Below are positions 32,926 through 46,739 of a DNA stretch of 64,000 nucleotides, piece by piece; within the stretch, counting starts at the first letter, position 1; each line of letters starts with the position of its first letter. Origin of the DNA: Dermatemys mawii (Eukaryota > Chordata > Testudines > Dermatemydidae); contig ML677329.1 of the NCBI GenBank assembly GCA_007922305.1, forward strand, positions 1,764,271-1,828,270, read 5' to 3'. A program made the position numbers and the translations under genes. The notes under the pieces are model-generated. The model did not search any database. It had not been told where the DNA came from and saw only the letters and a list, made by a program, of their open reading frames with translations.

Positions 32926-33390
32926 TAACTTACACCACCATATCACAACACCACCATACAATCCAGTTCACTTAACAGTGCGGAACAATAGGAGCTTTGC
33001 ACTGTAATAGCAAAGACTGCAGATTGGTATTGACATGCACAGAGTAAAACTGCACAGTACAGATGTGCATATTGTCATATGACTGGTGTTTGACAATGCA
33101 ACTTATTCATTTTTAAATTTATAAAATGCATCAAGTACAACCTCTCTGGGCATATGTATGATACATAACACCACACCTTACAGACAAAAGTCTAAAAGTA
33201 AAGATTCACTCCAAAAGCCAATCTACTATCTGCCCACCACCACTGTCCTCACCCCAAATAGACGGGCCTTGCACTGTGATGTACATGTCAATAAACTTGG
33301 GCTTTTTTGGAGCAGCGGTGAAAATAACATCTGCAATAGAGGGTCCTCAGCTGACCATGCCCTGCCCAGCCCCCACATATAAAAATCTAG

Positions 33391-33506
33391 ACCCCAATCC
33401 TGCATTGTGTAGCACATCAGTAGACTGCTGCACACACAGCTCCCCATTTACTTGCGGAGCACAACAATCCCCCTCCGCAACATGCTACACAATGCAGGAT
33501 GGGGCC
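33391..33506. repeat. Short inverted repeat
   Basis: accccaatcctgcattgtgt-agca (33391-33414) pairs with tgctacacaatgcaggatgggg (33484-33504). The loop holds another weaker pairing. It lies about 250 bases from the EGF-like exon at 33750, inside the intron. Confidence 0.65.
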
Positions 33507-33741
33507 CTTCAAACTACTGAAGTTGACTAAAAGAAACAATCTGTTGCAAGGGAGACTGAACTATGTCGTTATGTACATCGTGATATCTTTCACAATGTTT
33601 TATTTTCCAAAACTACCAATATTCCTCAAATTCATTCCAATGAATTAAAAAATGTTAAAGAGTGATCTGAAATACCCAATCCCCTTTAAAAGTTGTTATA
33701 ACTTTCTTATTATATAGCCAGAAATATCAAGGAACACTTCA

Positions 33742-33876
<135 letters not shown>

Positions 33877-34510
33877 TTAAACAGAGCATTTATTAAAAAT
33901 TAAACTGTAGTTATAATATAAAACACTATAAAATGAGAAGTATCAGCACCAGAACAATCCATACAAAGTGATTTCAACTTTGAGATAGGTTTTATTGTTG
34001 CCAAAGATTTCAGGAATTCAGCATTATTGTTAAAGGCCAAAGGTTACCAACATGGGTGAACATGATCAGCCCCCTCGGTTACATCTCTTCTTGAAGATTT
34101 ACAACAGGGGCAGTGGGACATATGAATAGAGCTTGTGTGTGTCGATTATTTAAGTTAACTCATTTTACTCAACAGAACTCTAGAATCAAATCTACAGAAA
34201 GTAATGACTTCCATCAGACACTGAATATCTATGCTTGTCCCATGGTACAGCAAATTAAAGCCATTCTCTCACCAGAAGGTTAAATGGATGAAGGTAATTA
34301 AGCAGTGAAACCCACTGATCTTCTAACTTGACAGGCCAGAACATCATGTTTCATTGTTTCATTTTCTAAGCTCATGCCACCTTGTTGGGAGAATGAAGAG
34401 TGCAAATGATTTACTAGATTTTAAAAAAATAAATCACTGCACGGCCCTGCTCATGCCAAAAGAGACCATTCCTCCCATACATGGCCATATAGGGAATGTG
34501 GTCTCATTGG

Positions 34511-34739
34511 ATACGTCTACACTGCAGCTGGGTCCATGCCTACCAGCCCAAGTAGACAGACATGCGCTAACTTCACACGAGCTAGCACAATGAAAATACC
34601 AAGGTAGATGTTGCAGTACATACCAGCTACCTGAGGACACACCCGAAGAGTTGGTGGGTCTTGTATTTGAGCAGCTAGACTAAGCCACTATCTGTGCCAC
34701 ACTGTCCAAAGGCACATGCCCAGCTGCAGTGTAGACATA
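34511..34739. mobile_element. hAT-type MITE
   Basis: Perfect 18-bp inverted ends gtctacactgcagctggg (34515-34532) and cccagctgcagtgtagac (34719-34736). Flanks ctcattgg (34503-34510) and ctcaatgg (34740-34747) look like an 8-bp duplication with one mismatch. Non-coding. Confidence 0.8.
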
Positions 34740-34749
34740 CTCAATGGCT

Positions 34750-35681
<932 letters not shown>

Positions 35682-35949
35682 TCAACATTTTTTAAAAGGC
35701 ACAACAAAGATTCATGTGTGGACACAGCCAGGATAATATTTGCTTTTCCAGATCTCTGTTAAGTATAATGAAGGAGAAAGTTGAAATAGTTGCTGTGCTC
35801 TGAAGCTGTTAATATGTACCTTGCCATTTTAAACTTTCCAAAATTTTACTGAAGTGTCAGCAAAATAGCAACAATTAAAGACACGCTCCACTGTTGAACG
35901 TGAAACTGACCAAATAACTGAACAGGGGCAGAGGCTCTGAAACTGTGAG

Positions 35950-36150
35950 GAAGGCTAATGTGAAGAGACGGATGATCTTGTGGATAAGGCACTGAACTGG
36001 AAATTAGGAGACATGGATGCAGTTCCCAGATCTGCCCTCTATTCCCTGTGTGACCCTGTAGTTAATCTACTCAGTGCCTCAGTTCTCCATCTGTAAAGTG
36101 CTTTATACTACTGGGACAACAACACTCCCTTTCTCCCACTCTTTGGTTTG
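35950..36150 (+). repeat. MIR-type SINE
   Basis: gatcttgtggataaggcact (A-box-like), gacatggatgcagttcccag (B-box-like), ccctgtgtgaccctgtagtt, cagttctccatctgtaaagt. Head, core and part of the tail are present. Confidence 0.8.
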
Positions 36151-36154
36151 TCAT

Positions 36155-38160
36155 TAGGCCATAATTCAAAAAGGCCCTTAAGCACTGAAGTCAAGGGGTA
36201 CTCATGTTCTTTCTCCTTAAATAGTGCTACAACGAGTGTGGTAATTCCTCCAGACAGAGCCTGTATTTAACCATTAGGGATTGGAAATGCAGTGTTCTGA
36301 CTCTAGAACATATTCTCTCAGTCCATCAGAGTCTTAACTGTTAATCTCCCAGGCACACAAGGAAGGTGAGATACCGTGTAACTAGTCCTCTTGGCAAGGG
36401 ATTGTAAATTGTCATCAGTATCCGTAACTGTTATAGTGCCTATTGTGGGCAGACTTGTTATGATTCTTCAATTCTTTTGATAAATTCAGGAAGAGGCTCA
36501 TAATATGCATATATTTATAAATAAATAAAAGAACTCTTCCTTTTTTCTTGAATATCATTACAGTAAATTCTGCCATTACTTCCTGTGGGAGAAAATAGGC
36601 TTTCCAGAAAACATAGAACTGATAGGACTTTCCATCACAACTGATGACAGCACCAACTACATCTTTAGGTTTCCTTCATTAATTCTCTTTTCCTTTCAAG
36701 TAATTAGACAAGAGAACAGCTCTAGATGCCCTCCTTCCAGTTAACATATTTGTTTCTTGACACTGCCTTAGTACCATATGGCAACATCTGTTGGGAGGGA
36801 CTGAAACTGGAACAAATGCAGGTTTCCCACAGATGCTTCTGTGTCTGATGGCTTGAATGGTACATAACTGCTGTAAATATTCCTTATCCAAGGCAACTGT
36901 GCTCTGCAAGGGATTTTTCTGACCTTTGAAGTATCTTGAAAGAGGTCTAGAAACTGACCTTACATTAATACCCTAATAGGAATTTATGGCTTTAGAATGA
37001 AGATACTTATATAATAAGTAGGGAATCATCAAAGTTTCAGGCTACTGTGTGGGCTTCCACTATTCCATCTCTCTGCTTAGATGAGAGAATGTGCTGGTTC
37101 TGTGATTATGTGTGCACTGTATGGGATGGGAGTCGTTTTGTATTGTAGAAGTTATAGCAGTAATCTAGGAGTTAAATTAATCCATGCTTGGTCCGTTGCC
37201 TGTCTCAGAAGCAGATTATCTTCTTCTCACCTTATATCACTGTTCAGCACTTAAATACTAAGCTGATAGGTGCCTTGAATTGACAGAGTGATGAGAAGTG
37301 TTGAAAACATTTCCAGTCCCAAGTAGCTGCATGTAAGATCGTACTAGAAATAAATCACCCAAAGAGAGGGGTAGATTGTAATAGGGCCTCCCCGCTAAGC
37401 CTTTGTATTCCATGGAAGGGCCTGCCACAACCGCAGTCCCTGAGCTCAGGAGAGCATAGAAACTGCTCCTCCGCTGTGCATCCCTAGGTGCACGCTTCAT
37501 CCAAATGGAGATGCAGAGAAGCAGAGCAAAAGTTCCCAAGCAGGCCAGATGCACCAAGGGACGCAGACTATACCATCCTACAGTACCATAGTGCAGCCTC
37601 CTGCATCCCACTGGGCACCAAAATGGGTTTATGCCTTTTGGAGCATGCTACTCCTGGGATAGAACAGTGCCTCATCACCTATACCTAAATGCCACAACTA
37701 AGCCCAGGACAGTTTGGGGATGAGTGCTAGGCTAGCAGCCAAATCTGTGAGTGTTAGATTTCATGACATACAGAACACACCCATATTGCTAACTTGTGAA
37801 AAACAACCGCGGCATGTACAGTGGTGAAGTGAAACCTCTTTAAAATATACCAGAATTTTCATAAGACAACTCCACCCCACAGACATTATTTTAAACACAT
37901 TTTCTTCTTTTCCTCATGGTTAAGTGTAGCATGTAAAAGAAAAGGTATTTTCCAATTACTCTCTGAAAACAAACACAGCCCAGGTAGCATTGAGGGGACG
38001 TAATACACGTGCATGCTTATCCTAAGCAAGCACAAAGGGAAATTCAGTGAAAGAGCCCCTGTTGTACACAAAATTATTTTCTGGTTCCCACATACAGTAG
38101 GGATTTAGGTATTCATATTCCCAAATCCTACAGTGAGAAGTGAGATCTGCCTCACGGAAA
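36155..38160. other. EGF intron, no gene seen
   Basis: Part of the 5-kb intron between EGF-like exons 35.6 and 40.6 kb. Open frames at 36679-36909 and 37258-37611 (minus) have no recognisable domain, splice context or similarity. Confidence 0.45.
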
Positions 38161-38171
38161 TGGGTGTAGCG

Positions 38172-38767
38172 CAGGACTGGGCAAACTATGGCCCGCAGGC
38201 CACACTGGCCCGCGGGATCGTCCTGCCCAGTCCCCTGAGCTCTCAGCTGGGGAGGCTGTCGCTGGCCCCGTCCCCGCCTTCACCTTTCCCCCAGAGCCTC
38301 AGCGCACCACACAGGCAACACTCTGGGAGGCTGCCAGACACACTGCTGAGCAGCGTGGTAAGGGGGCCGGAACCGGGGAGGTTGCATAACGGGAGGGAGA
38401 CTCGGGGACAGGCGGGGTTGGATGGGGCATGGGAGTCCCAGGGGTCTGTCAGGGGCAGAGGTGATAGGGATTGGGTGGGTGGGGCGTCTCAGGCACTGGT
38501 GGTCAGGGGACAAGGGGCAGGGGGCTTAGATAGGGGGTGGGGTCCAGGGAGTTGGTTAGTGATGGGGAGTCTCTAGAGGGAACACTCAGGGGACAGAGAG
38601 CCAGGGGGGTTGGATGGGTTGGGGATTCTGAGGGGGGCGGGAAGTGGAAGGGCATCAGATGGGGCTGGGCCAGGCTGTTTGAGGCGGCACAGCCTACTTT
38701 ATCCGGCCCTCCATACAGTTTTACAACCCCGATGTGGCCCTCAAGCCAAAAAGTTTACCCATCCCTG
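38172..38767. mobile_element. hAT-type transposon, second caggggtgggcaaac copy
   Basis: Ends caggactgggcaaactatgg and aagtttacccatccctg; flanks gtgtagcg (38164-38171) and gtgcagcg (38768-38775) form an 8-bp duplication with one change. The interior is the same G-rich segment as at 17079-17757. More decayed at the termini. Confidence 0.9.
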
Positions 38768-38775
38768 GTGCAGCG

Positions 38776-40779
<2,004 letters not shown>

Positions 40780-41002
40780 TCATTATATATTCAATACATG
40801 CAAGGTCATGGATTAATAAAGCAAAGTTACACAAAGTTCAAGAAGAAATTCTTATTTAGTTGTTCTATTGAAGACAGGATATTTCATTTTATCAAATTTG
40901 CTAGTCTTAATAAACTATGAAAAATGAGCTTGTGGAATTCAGCCAAACAAGCTAATTAATGTACTGATTTATAATTATGAAAGGTACAAATTTTAAGTGC
41001 TT

Positions 41003-41222
41003 AAGGGCCAATTTTAAATGTATTTAGGTGCCTCAGTGACTTAGGGCAAAATTTTCAAAAGCACTAAATGATTTAGGATCCTAAGTTCCACTTCTAAAGT
41101 GATTCAATTTTATTTCAATAGGAATTAGGCATCTAACCTGCTTAGACACTTTTGAAAACCCTACTAGGCACCTATTTGCATCTTTAAGGGTCTAAATACC
41201 TTTATAAATTTGACTCCTGAGT
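41003..41222. repeat. Palindromic repeat, 'tattttcaaa..taggtgcct' family
   Basis: aagggccaattttaaatgta, ttaggtgcctcagtgactta, aggaattaggcatctaacc and gcacctatttgcatctttaa, with ends that are roughly complementary. A related weaker copy follows at 41330-41420. Confidence 0.6.
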
Positions 41223-41735
41223 GATTAATGTGCTTTTATAAATTTTACCCTAAAACAACTTTTAAAAATTAAAGAAAAAACTTCAAAGAAAAATACTGAA
41301 CTGTTAACTTTGGATTAAAACAAGTGAGGTAAAATTTTGAAAAGCAAGAGATTTGGGAGCTTGAGTAACTTTCAAAAATGTGACTGAGATGCCTACATCA
41401 CTTAGGCACATTTTGACCATTTTACCATTGGAGTTTCATTCATTTAAATTCTTTTAAGCATACAAAATTTTGCACGGTTATCTGATCATCATCTGACTAA
41501 TCCAAACTGAGACTGCAACATTTCACAAGAACAGACTTTCCTGAGGTATTTTGGTACATCTGCTTCTAGACTCAGTCAGAACCCAGACAAGTGAAAATGA
41601 AATATGATAAGGAAAAAAAGATAGTAAACTGGAATTTTTAGACCTCCAAAAGAAACATAATTCAAGATTTGAGAAAAGGTAAATGTGTGGGAAACAGCTT
41701 ATCCATCCATCCCATGTTTTGAATCCATATATTAC

Positions 41736-41861
41736 CTTCACAGTATTGCCTACTTCTACTTAAAACAAATCCATCCGAACACTTGCACCGATGGGTCTTG
41801 GAGTCATCCCTGCATATGCTTCTCTTGCAGTTTTCTTTGTTCAAATGGCAGGATCTGCGTT
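41736..41861 (-). CDS. EGF: EGF exon: EGF-like domain after first propeller
   Basis: 126 nt, phase 1 to 1. Its sequence includes SCHLNKENCKRSICRDDSK, HRCKCSDGFVLS and RQYCE, with six cysteines. It aligns with human KLCKLRKGNCSSTVCGQD ... YALSRDRKYCE. Acceptor tactcttccag; the donor GAAG|GTAATA is weaker than most here. It is the first of four single-module EGF-like exons, all phase 1-1, a layout that lets modules be skipped or duplicated without frame loss. Confidence 0.93.
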
Positions 41862-42179
41862 CTGGAAGAGTAAATGTTTTCTAAGATGGAGATTGATTTA
41901 TAAAATATAAAATTCACCTTTATATACAGGACCTGATTTCATAGTCACTTCTCATGGGGAAGTCACATTGATTTGAAAGACAGTTTCATACGTGGAGCTA
42001 CTGCACAATCAGATCCATGATATTCAGTGAGAAAGAAGGACACAAGCATCTTTGATCTCCTCCTCCAATCCTGCCGCAAAACCCATTCATCATGCTTTCC
42101 ATCAATGATTCCCACCCTGCTGTTGTCTACTTATTATTAATAATAATTATTATTTAGTATTATTTGTATTGTGGTAATA

Positions 42180-42285
42180 CGTAGGGGCCCCAGTTCTGAA
42201 TCAGGACCCCATTGAGCTAGGCGCTGTACAAACACAGAACAAAAAGATGGTCCCTGCCCCAAAGAGTTTACAGTCTAAAGCTTGC
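42180..42285. repeat. Interspersed repeat, 'gctgtacaaacaca' family, clearest copy
   Basis: ggggccccagttctgaatca, ggaccccattgagctaggcg, ctgtacaaacacagaac, gtccctgccccaaagagttt. Copies occur at 1155, 55850, 61600 and 62480. I know the motif as a widespread reptilian repeat but cannot assign its class. Confidence 0.75.
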
Positions 42286-42954
42286 CTTGCCTTAATTTGT
42301 CTTTTAAAACAGCAGAACTCTTGCTGAATAAACTGACATTTGTATTTGTTTTAATTTTTATTTCTCCTTTCCCTTTAACCTTCCTTTGTCTGTTACTTTC
42401 ATGTTCTATTTTTGTCCAATTTAGACTATAAAAATTCTTTAGGGAAGGGACTGTGAAGCCATCCAAGATTATGGTGCTATGTGCATGTTTAGTATTCAAT
42501 TATTATTATAATAAATAATGTGAAGCTTCTTTCATGAACAGAGAAAAAAGCCTACTAAGGAGGATCATCTTAGAAAGAGTAATAATACTCCAGTAATAAT
42601 TCTTCCAGACAGTCCAGTGAGCCACACTAGTAATGGAGCCCATGTGCAGTATACCCGGCTATTGCTTCGTGATATTTAAAGTAACTGATGAAGTTGATGG
42701 TTTGTTTGCATACTGAGATTAATGTTAATATCTAATAGTCTAGGGTGCCCTGTCACAAGTTAAAAATACACTTAATTGAAATAAACCCGTCATCTAACCA
42801 CTCAGCACAAAACTCAACTCCCAACTATATTTATCCTCATGCTAAACTCCTCTCCTTCAAACAGCCCCCAAAATCCCCACTAAAGCACACACTAACAGTC
42901 AACAAATGGAGGTTATTTTGGACCTTTATTCCAAGGGTCCAGCTAGAGCAGAGG

Positions 42955-43492
42955 TAGGACTGTCCTGCCCAGCCCCTGAGCTCCCAGCCAGGGAGGCTAG
43001 CTCCCTCCCTCATAGCCTCAGCGTGCCACGCGGGCAGTGCTCTGGGGGCAGGGATGGGGGCTCCTGCAGGGCAGCACAGCAGCATGTCTGGCTCCGGCCA
43101 GGTGGTGCAGCTGCCAAACATGCTGCTCTGAGTGGCATGGTAAAGGGGAGCAGCTTCGGGGGGGGGGCTTAATATGGGGCAGAAGGTCCCATGGGGACAG
43201 TCAAGAGACAGGAAGCAGGGAGCAGTTAAATGGGGCGGAGGTTCGGGGGTGTGTGATCAGGTGTGGGAGTCCTGGGGGACCTGTCATGGGGTGGGAGTGT
43301 GTATAGGGGTTGGGGCAGTCAGGACAGGGCATGGGGGGTTGGATGGGTCGGAGGTTCTCAGGGGAGCAGTCAGAGAGCCGGAAGTGGGAGGGTGCGGATA
43401 CAGGGCAGAGACCAGCCTATTTGGAGAGGCACAGCCTTCCCCACCCAGGCCTCCATACAGTTTTGCAACCCCAGTGTGGCCCTCAGGTAAAA
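42955..43492. mobile_element. hAT-type transposon, decayed third copy
   Basis: Interior matches the 17079 and 38172 copies (ctgtcctgcccagcccctga, gagctcccagccaggg, ttttgcaaccccagtgtgg), but both termini and target duplication are lost. It contains a run of nine G near 43160. Confidence 0.75.
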
Positions 43493-43499
43493 TCAAGGC

Positions 43500-44360
43500 A
43501 GCAAGCTACTATCTAAAAATGAAGCTCCTTGTGCTCCAACAGGAGGGTGGGGACAGGCTAAAAGCCATGACTGCATAGGATCACTTCTGGCCACCTGCCA
43601 AAACAGGTACTTCCCAGAAGCATCAGAAGGACCAGAACTGGTTTGGCTGGAGACCAATGGTCGACAGTCAGAGGCTCACAAGATGATTTTTGTTGGTTTC
43701 CAAAGTCATAGTGGTGAGACTCATCTGGGCCAAATGCAAGATGATCCCTCAACTGGAAAAGGATTGTCTGCCTCTGTGATCCACTTTGCTGTCTCCACCT
43801 ATCTGCACATGTACAAAGGGCTTATCGCCTTGACAACAGTGCATGTGGTATTGCATCTGTTTCATATGCTAATCATCATTTTATTGCTCTCTGTTGTTTA
43901 TATATGACTAATAATTAATCATCTACTTTGTTCTGTTGTATGAACTTTACGGAATGTTTGCAGTGAATTGTCTTCCTTGTCATGTTCTTTGTCACTTTGG
44001 ACTATGGGGATTCGTTTACCTTGTCTACTGTGCGGTACTTACAATGAGACTGTCACAACTATTTTCCTCGCAAGTGCAGGGAGATTGTTCTTGCCAGTAA
44101 ATAGGAGTTAAGAGTAGACATCAAAGCAGGTGATCCACCACTATAACTGTATATACAATGGGCACATGCATAGGGGGATGAGGCGCGGGAGTGTGCTTAA
44201 AGGAACTAGTATCTGTAAAATACAGTTTTGCCATTTTCTAGAGGGGAGGTACACACCTGTGCAAGAACCTAATTTCACAAAAGGTTTGGCCAGTGTAAGC
44301 AGCCAGGCCAGACAATCCCGTGTCAACAGGAACGGCAATGGGCAATCAGTCGCCAGTAAA
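43500..44360. other. EGF intron, no gene seen
   Basis: Between the decayed hAT copy and the CR1. Nothing recognised; open frames are short and unsupported. Confidence 0.4.
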
Positions 44361-44363
44361 GAC

Positions 44364-44822
44364 CATAGAATCATAGAAGATTAGGGTTGGAAGAGACCTC
44401 AGGGGGTCATCTAGTCCAACCCACTGCTCAAAGCAGGACCAACACCAACTAAGTATCCCAGCCAGGGCTCTGTCAAATCAGACCTTAAAAACCCCTAAGG
44501 ATGAAGATTCCACCACCTTCCTAGGTAATCCATTCCAGTCCTTCACATCCTCTTAGTGAAACAGTGTTTCCTAATATCCAACCTAAATCTCCCTCACTGC
44601 AACTTGAGACCATTACTCCTTGTTCTGTCATCTGCCACAAGCGAGAACAGCCTAGTTCCATTCTCTTTGGAACCCTCCCTTCCGGTAGTTGAAGGCTGCT
44701 ATCAAATCCCCCCTCACTCTTCTCTTCTGCAGACTAAACAAATCCAGTTCCCTCAGCCTCTCCTTGTAAGTCATGTGCCCAGCCTCCTGATCGTTTTCAT
44801 CGCCCTCCGTTGTCCCAAGTCT
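44364..44822 (-). mobile_element. CR1 LINE, 5'-truncated 3' end
   Basis: The + strand begins catagaatcatagaagatta, the reverse of the CR1 3' terminal repeat, then ggttggaagagacctcaggg and tcatctagtccaacccactg. The minus strand retains an ORF2 C-terminal piece: [17 protein letters not shown] then [13 protein letters not shown]. About 460 bp, in the large intron after propeller 1. Confidence 0.93.
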
Positions 44823-44999
44823 ATAAATGTGGATGGGGCCTATAGAGGGGCTCTGATCCTCCAGAGGGCAGAATGGTATCCTATGATGGTGCCAAAGCAG
44901 CACTCCGAAAGTGCATAGCACAGCATCAACAACAAGGAATCTCTGCCTCTGGCACATTAGTGCCAAAGATAGAGGGACAGAGAAAGGCCTTATTAGAGC

Positions 45000-46385
45000 A
45001 GCTTATCCACAATAACAACTACTAAAGAACACAAAAGGGAAAAAGTATCTGAGTTAAGCTGGCAGTTGAACTACATAATGACAAAAGCAAAGTCAATTGT
45101 GATTTGATTTCAATTAATCCTCTGTTTGCTGCCAAATACTATTAATTCCCTGTGAATCCTATTGAATAGACAAAGATCTCCCTCTCTCTCTCTCTGCAGT
45201 TATTTTATTTTAACTCCATTACCATAGTTAACTTAGTAAAGCATTTTGGGGAAGTTTGCATAAAAGATAGGATCTACTTTAAACTGAGAGGCACTATACA
45301 ATACTAGATGGCAAGCTATTAGAGGAGACACTGCTTCTTTATTGGAGGTATACTGCTTTATCTTCAAAACAGCAGTACTCAAAGAAAAGACAACAAGTAC
45401 ATTCACTGAATGGAAATAAAAAGTGGTAGGAATTTCTAAAAACTGTTCTGAAAATTCCATTTTTTACATATACCGCAGTTAGATATTTAGTGTATACTTA
45501 TCTAGCTACCATATCTAAGGACTACCTTGGGTGTCATATAACTAACGAATCCCCAGAATTTACAAGGAAAATCGAAGCAAAAGCCAGGTAAGGAATATGA
45601 GGAAGCTGTGCATGGTGAATAGGAATATGTGGGGCCCAATTCTCCTTCTGCAGAGTATCTTTCAGTCAAATCCATGGGCATTACATTCTGCAGGAGGAGG
45701 ATCAGACTGTTAGAAGCTCCTGTATTAGCAGAGAAAACACCATCTGTAATAGGATAAGAACTATAGTGTATGCCGTTGACTTCTTTCCAGGACACATAGT
45801 GAATCTGATTAGAGAGAATCTGTTCTTATTTCCTAAATATCTGAGTATCATTATGGTTCAAACCAAAAGAGAAGAGCAGGAAAATCAGCTCCCCATCACA
45901 AATGTAAAGGAACTTAATTAGTTTGATAAACACAGGACACTCAGAGAAGCGGAAATGAAGGAAATTTCCAAATGTTTATCCCTTTTGTGTCCTGGACACC
46001 ATTATTTTCAGAGACCATCTACAGATAAGAAAACAAAGCCAAGAATTAATCCTGTGGATAATTGAGTGGAACCTTTTCAAAGGAAAGAGTCAGCAGTAGG
46101 AACTACAGAACAGGATAGATCTTGGAGTATGGGTAGCAAATGGAGATAAGATGCAATTACAAAATGATTGATCACAGGTTCTGTCCCAGAAGACGTGGAA
46201 GCACCATGCCTAGAAAATGTGGTTATTTACAACTAAAGACCCAAATGTTAGAGATCTGGCTGATAGAATCTGCCCACAGACAGTTAATTCAGTCAAGAGC
46301 CTTGAGTCCTATGGACTGTAATGCTACTGGATGCCCAAACAGTCTGGCAAAACCCCCATCTACTTCCATATGCAACTGACCAGAA
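45000..46385. other. EGF intron, no gene seen
   Basis: Includes a (CT)n stretch at about 45178-45196. No exon or named repeat identified. Confidence 0.45.
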
Positions 46386-46388
46386 AAT

Positions 46389-46424
<36 letters not shown>
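46389..46424. repeat. (CA)n microsatellite
   Basis: About 17 uninterrupted CA units, the longest simple repeat in the window. Confidence 0.95.
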
Positions 46425-46425
<1 letters not shown>

Positions 46426-46434
46426 CACAACCAC

Positions 46435-46735
46435 CATGACACGTGAATTAATGAACTTGAAGCTTGATTACTGCAATTCATATTTAGGAATGAAGCCACA
46501 GATCTAGCTAAGCCTCCAGCTGGGACAAAATGCAGCAGCCTCTTCGTACAGCAACACAGGTTGTTGTGAACACATCACCCAAGGCTTTGCTTCCTGTACT
46601 GGCAGCACACTGGAATATAGAGTACAATTCAAGATCTCTGTCCTGATACTCATATTTCCAAGGGACTGTCCCCATTGCCTGCCTGTAAGATCACCTCTCC
46701 TTCCATAATCATGACCTCTCACATTGGCTACATTC
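46435..46735 (+). mobile_element. L2/CR1-clade LINE fragment (reverse transcriptase C-terminal region)
   Basis: The + strand reads QNAAASLYSNTGCCEHIT, then TLEYRVQFKISVLIL, matching the QNAAARL...HITPVL...RIxFKIL pattern after the RT domain of L2/CR1-like LINEs. Upstream gcttgattactgcaattca fits LDYCNSL. It has several stops and is dead. Confidence 0.75.
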
Positions 46736-46739
46736 TAAT

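Noticed and set aside
36679..37611. Minus-strand open frames of 76 and 117 residues
   Set aside because: No splice context that joins the EGF phases, no domain, and the EGF exons on either side already join in frame.
38133..38576. 147-residue open frame and neighbours at 38.2-38.8 kb and 43.0-43.6 kb
   Set aside because: G-rich interior of repeated hAT copies; the same pseudo-protein appears wherever the element does.
46389..46424. Possible Z-DNA or regulatory role of the CA repeat
   Set aside because: Ordinary intronic microsatellite; nothing nearby points to a function.
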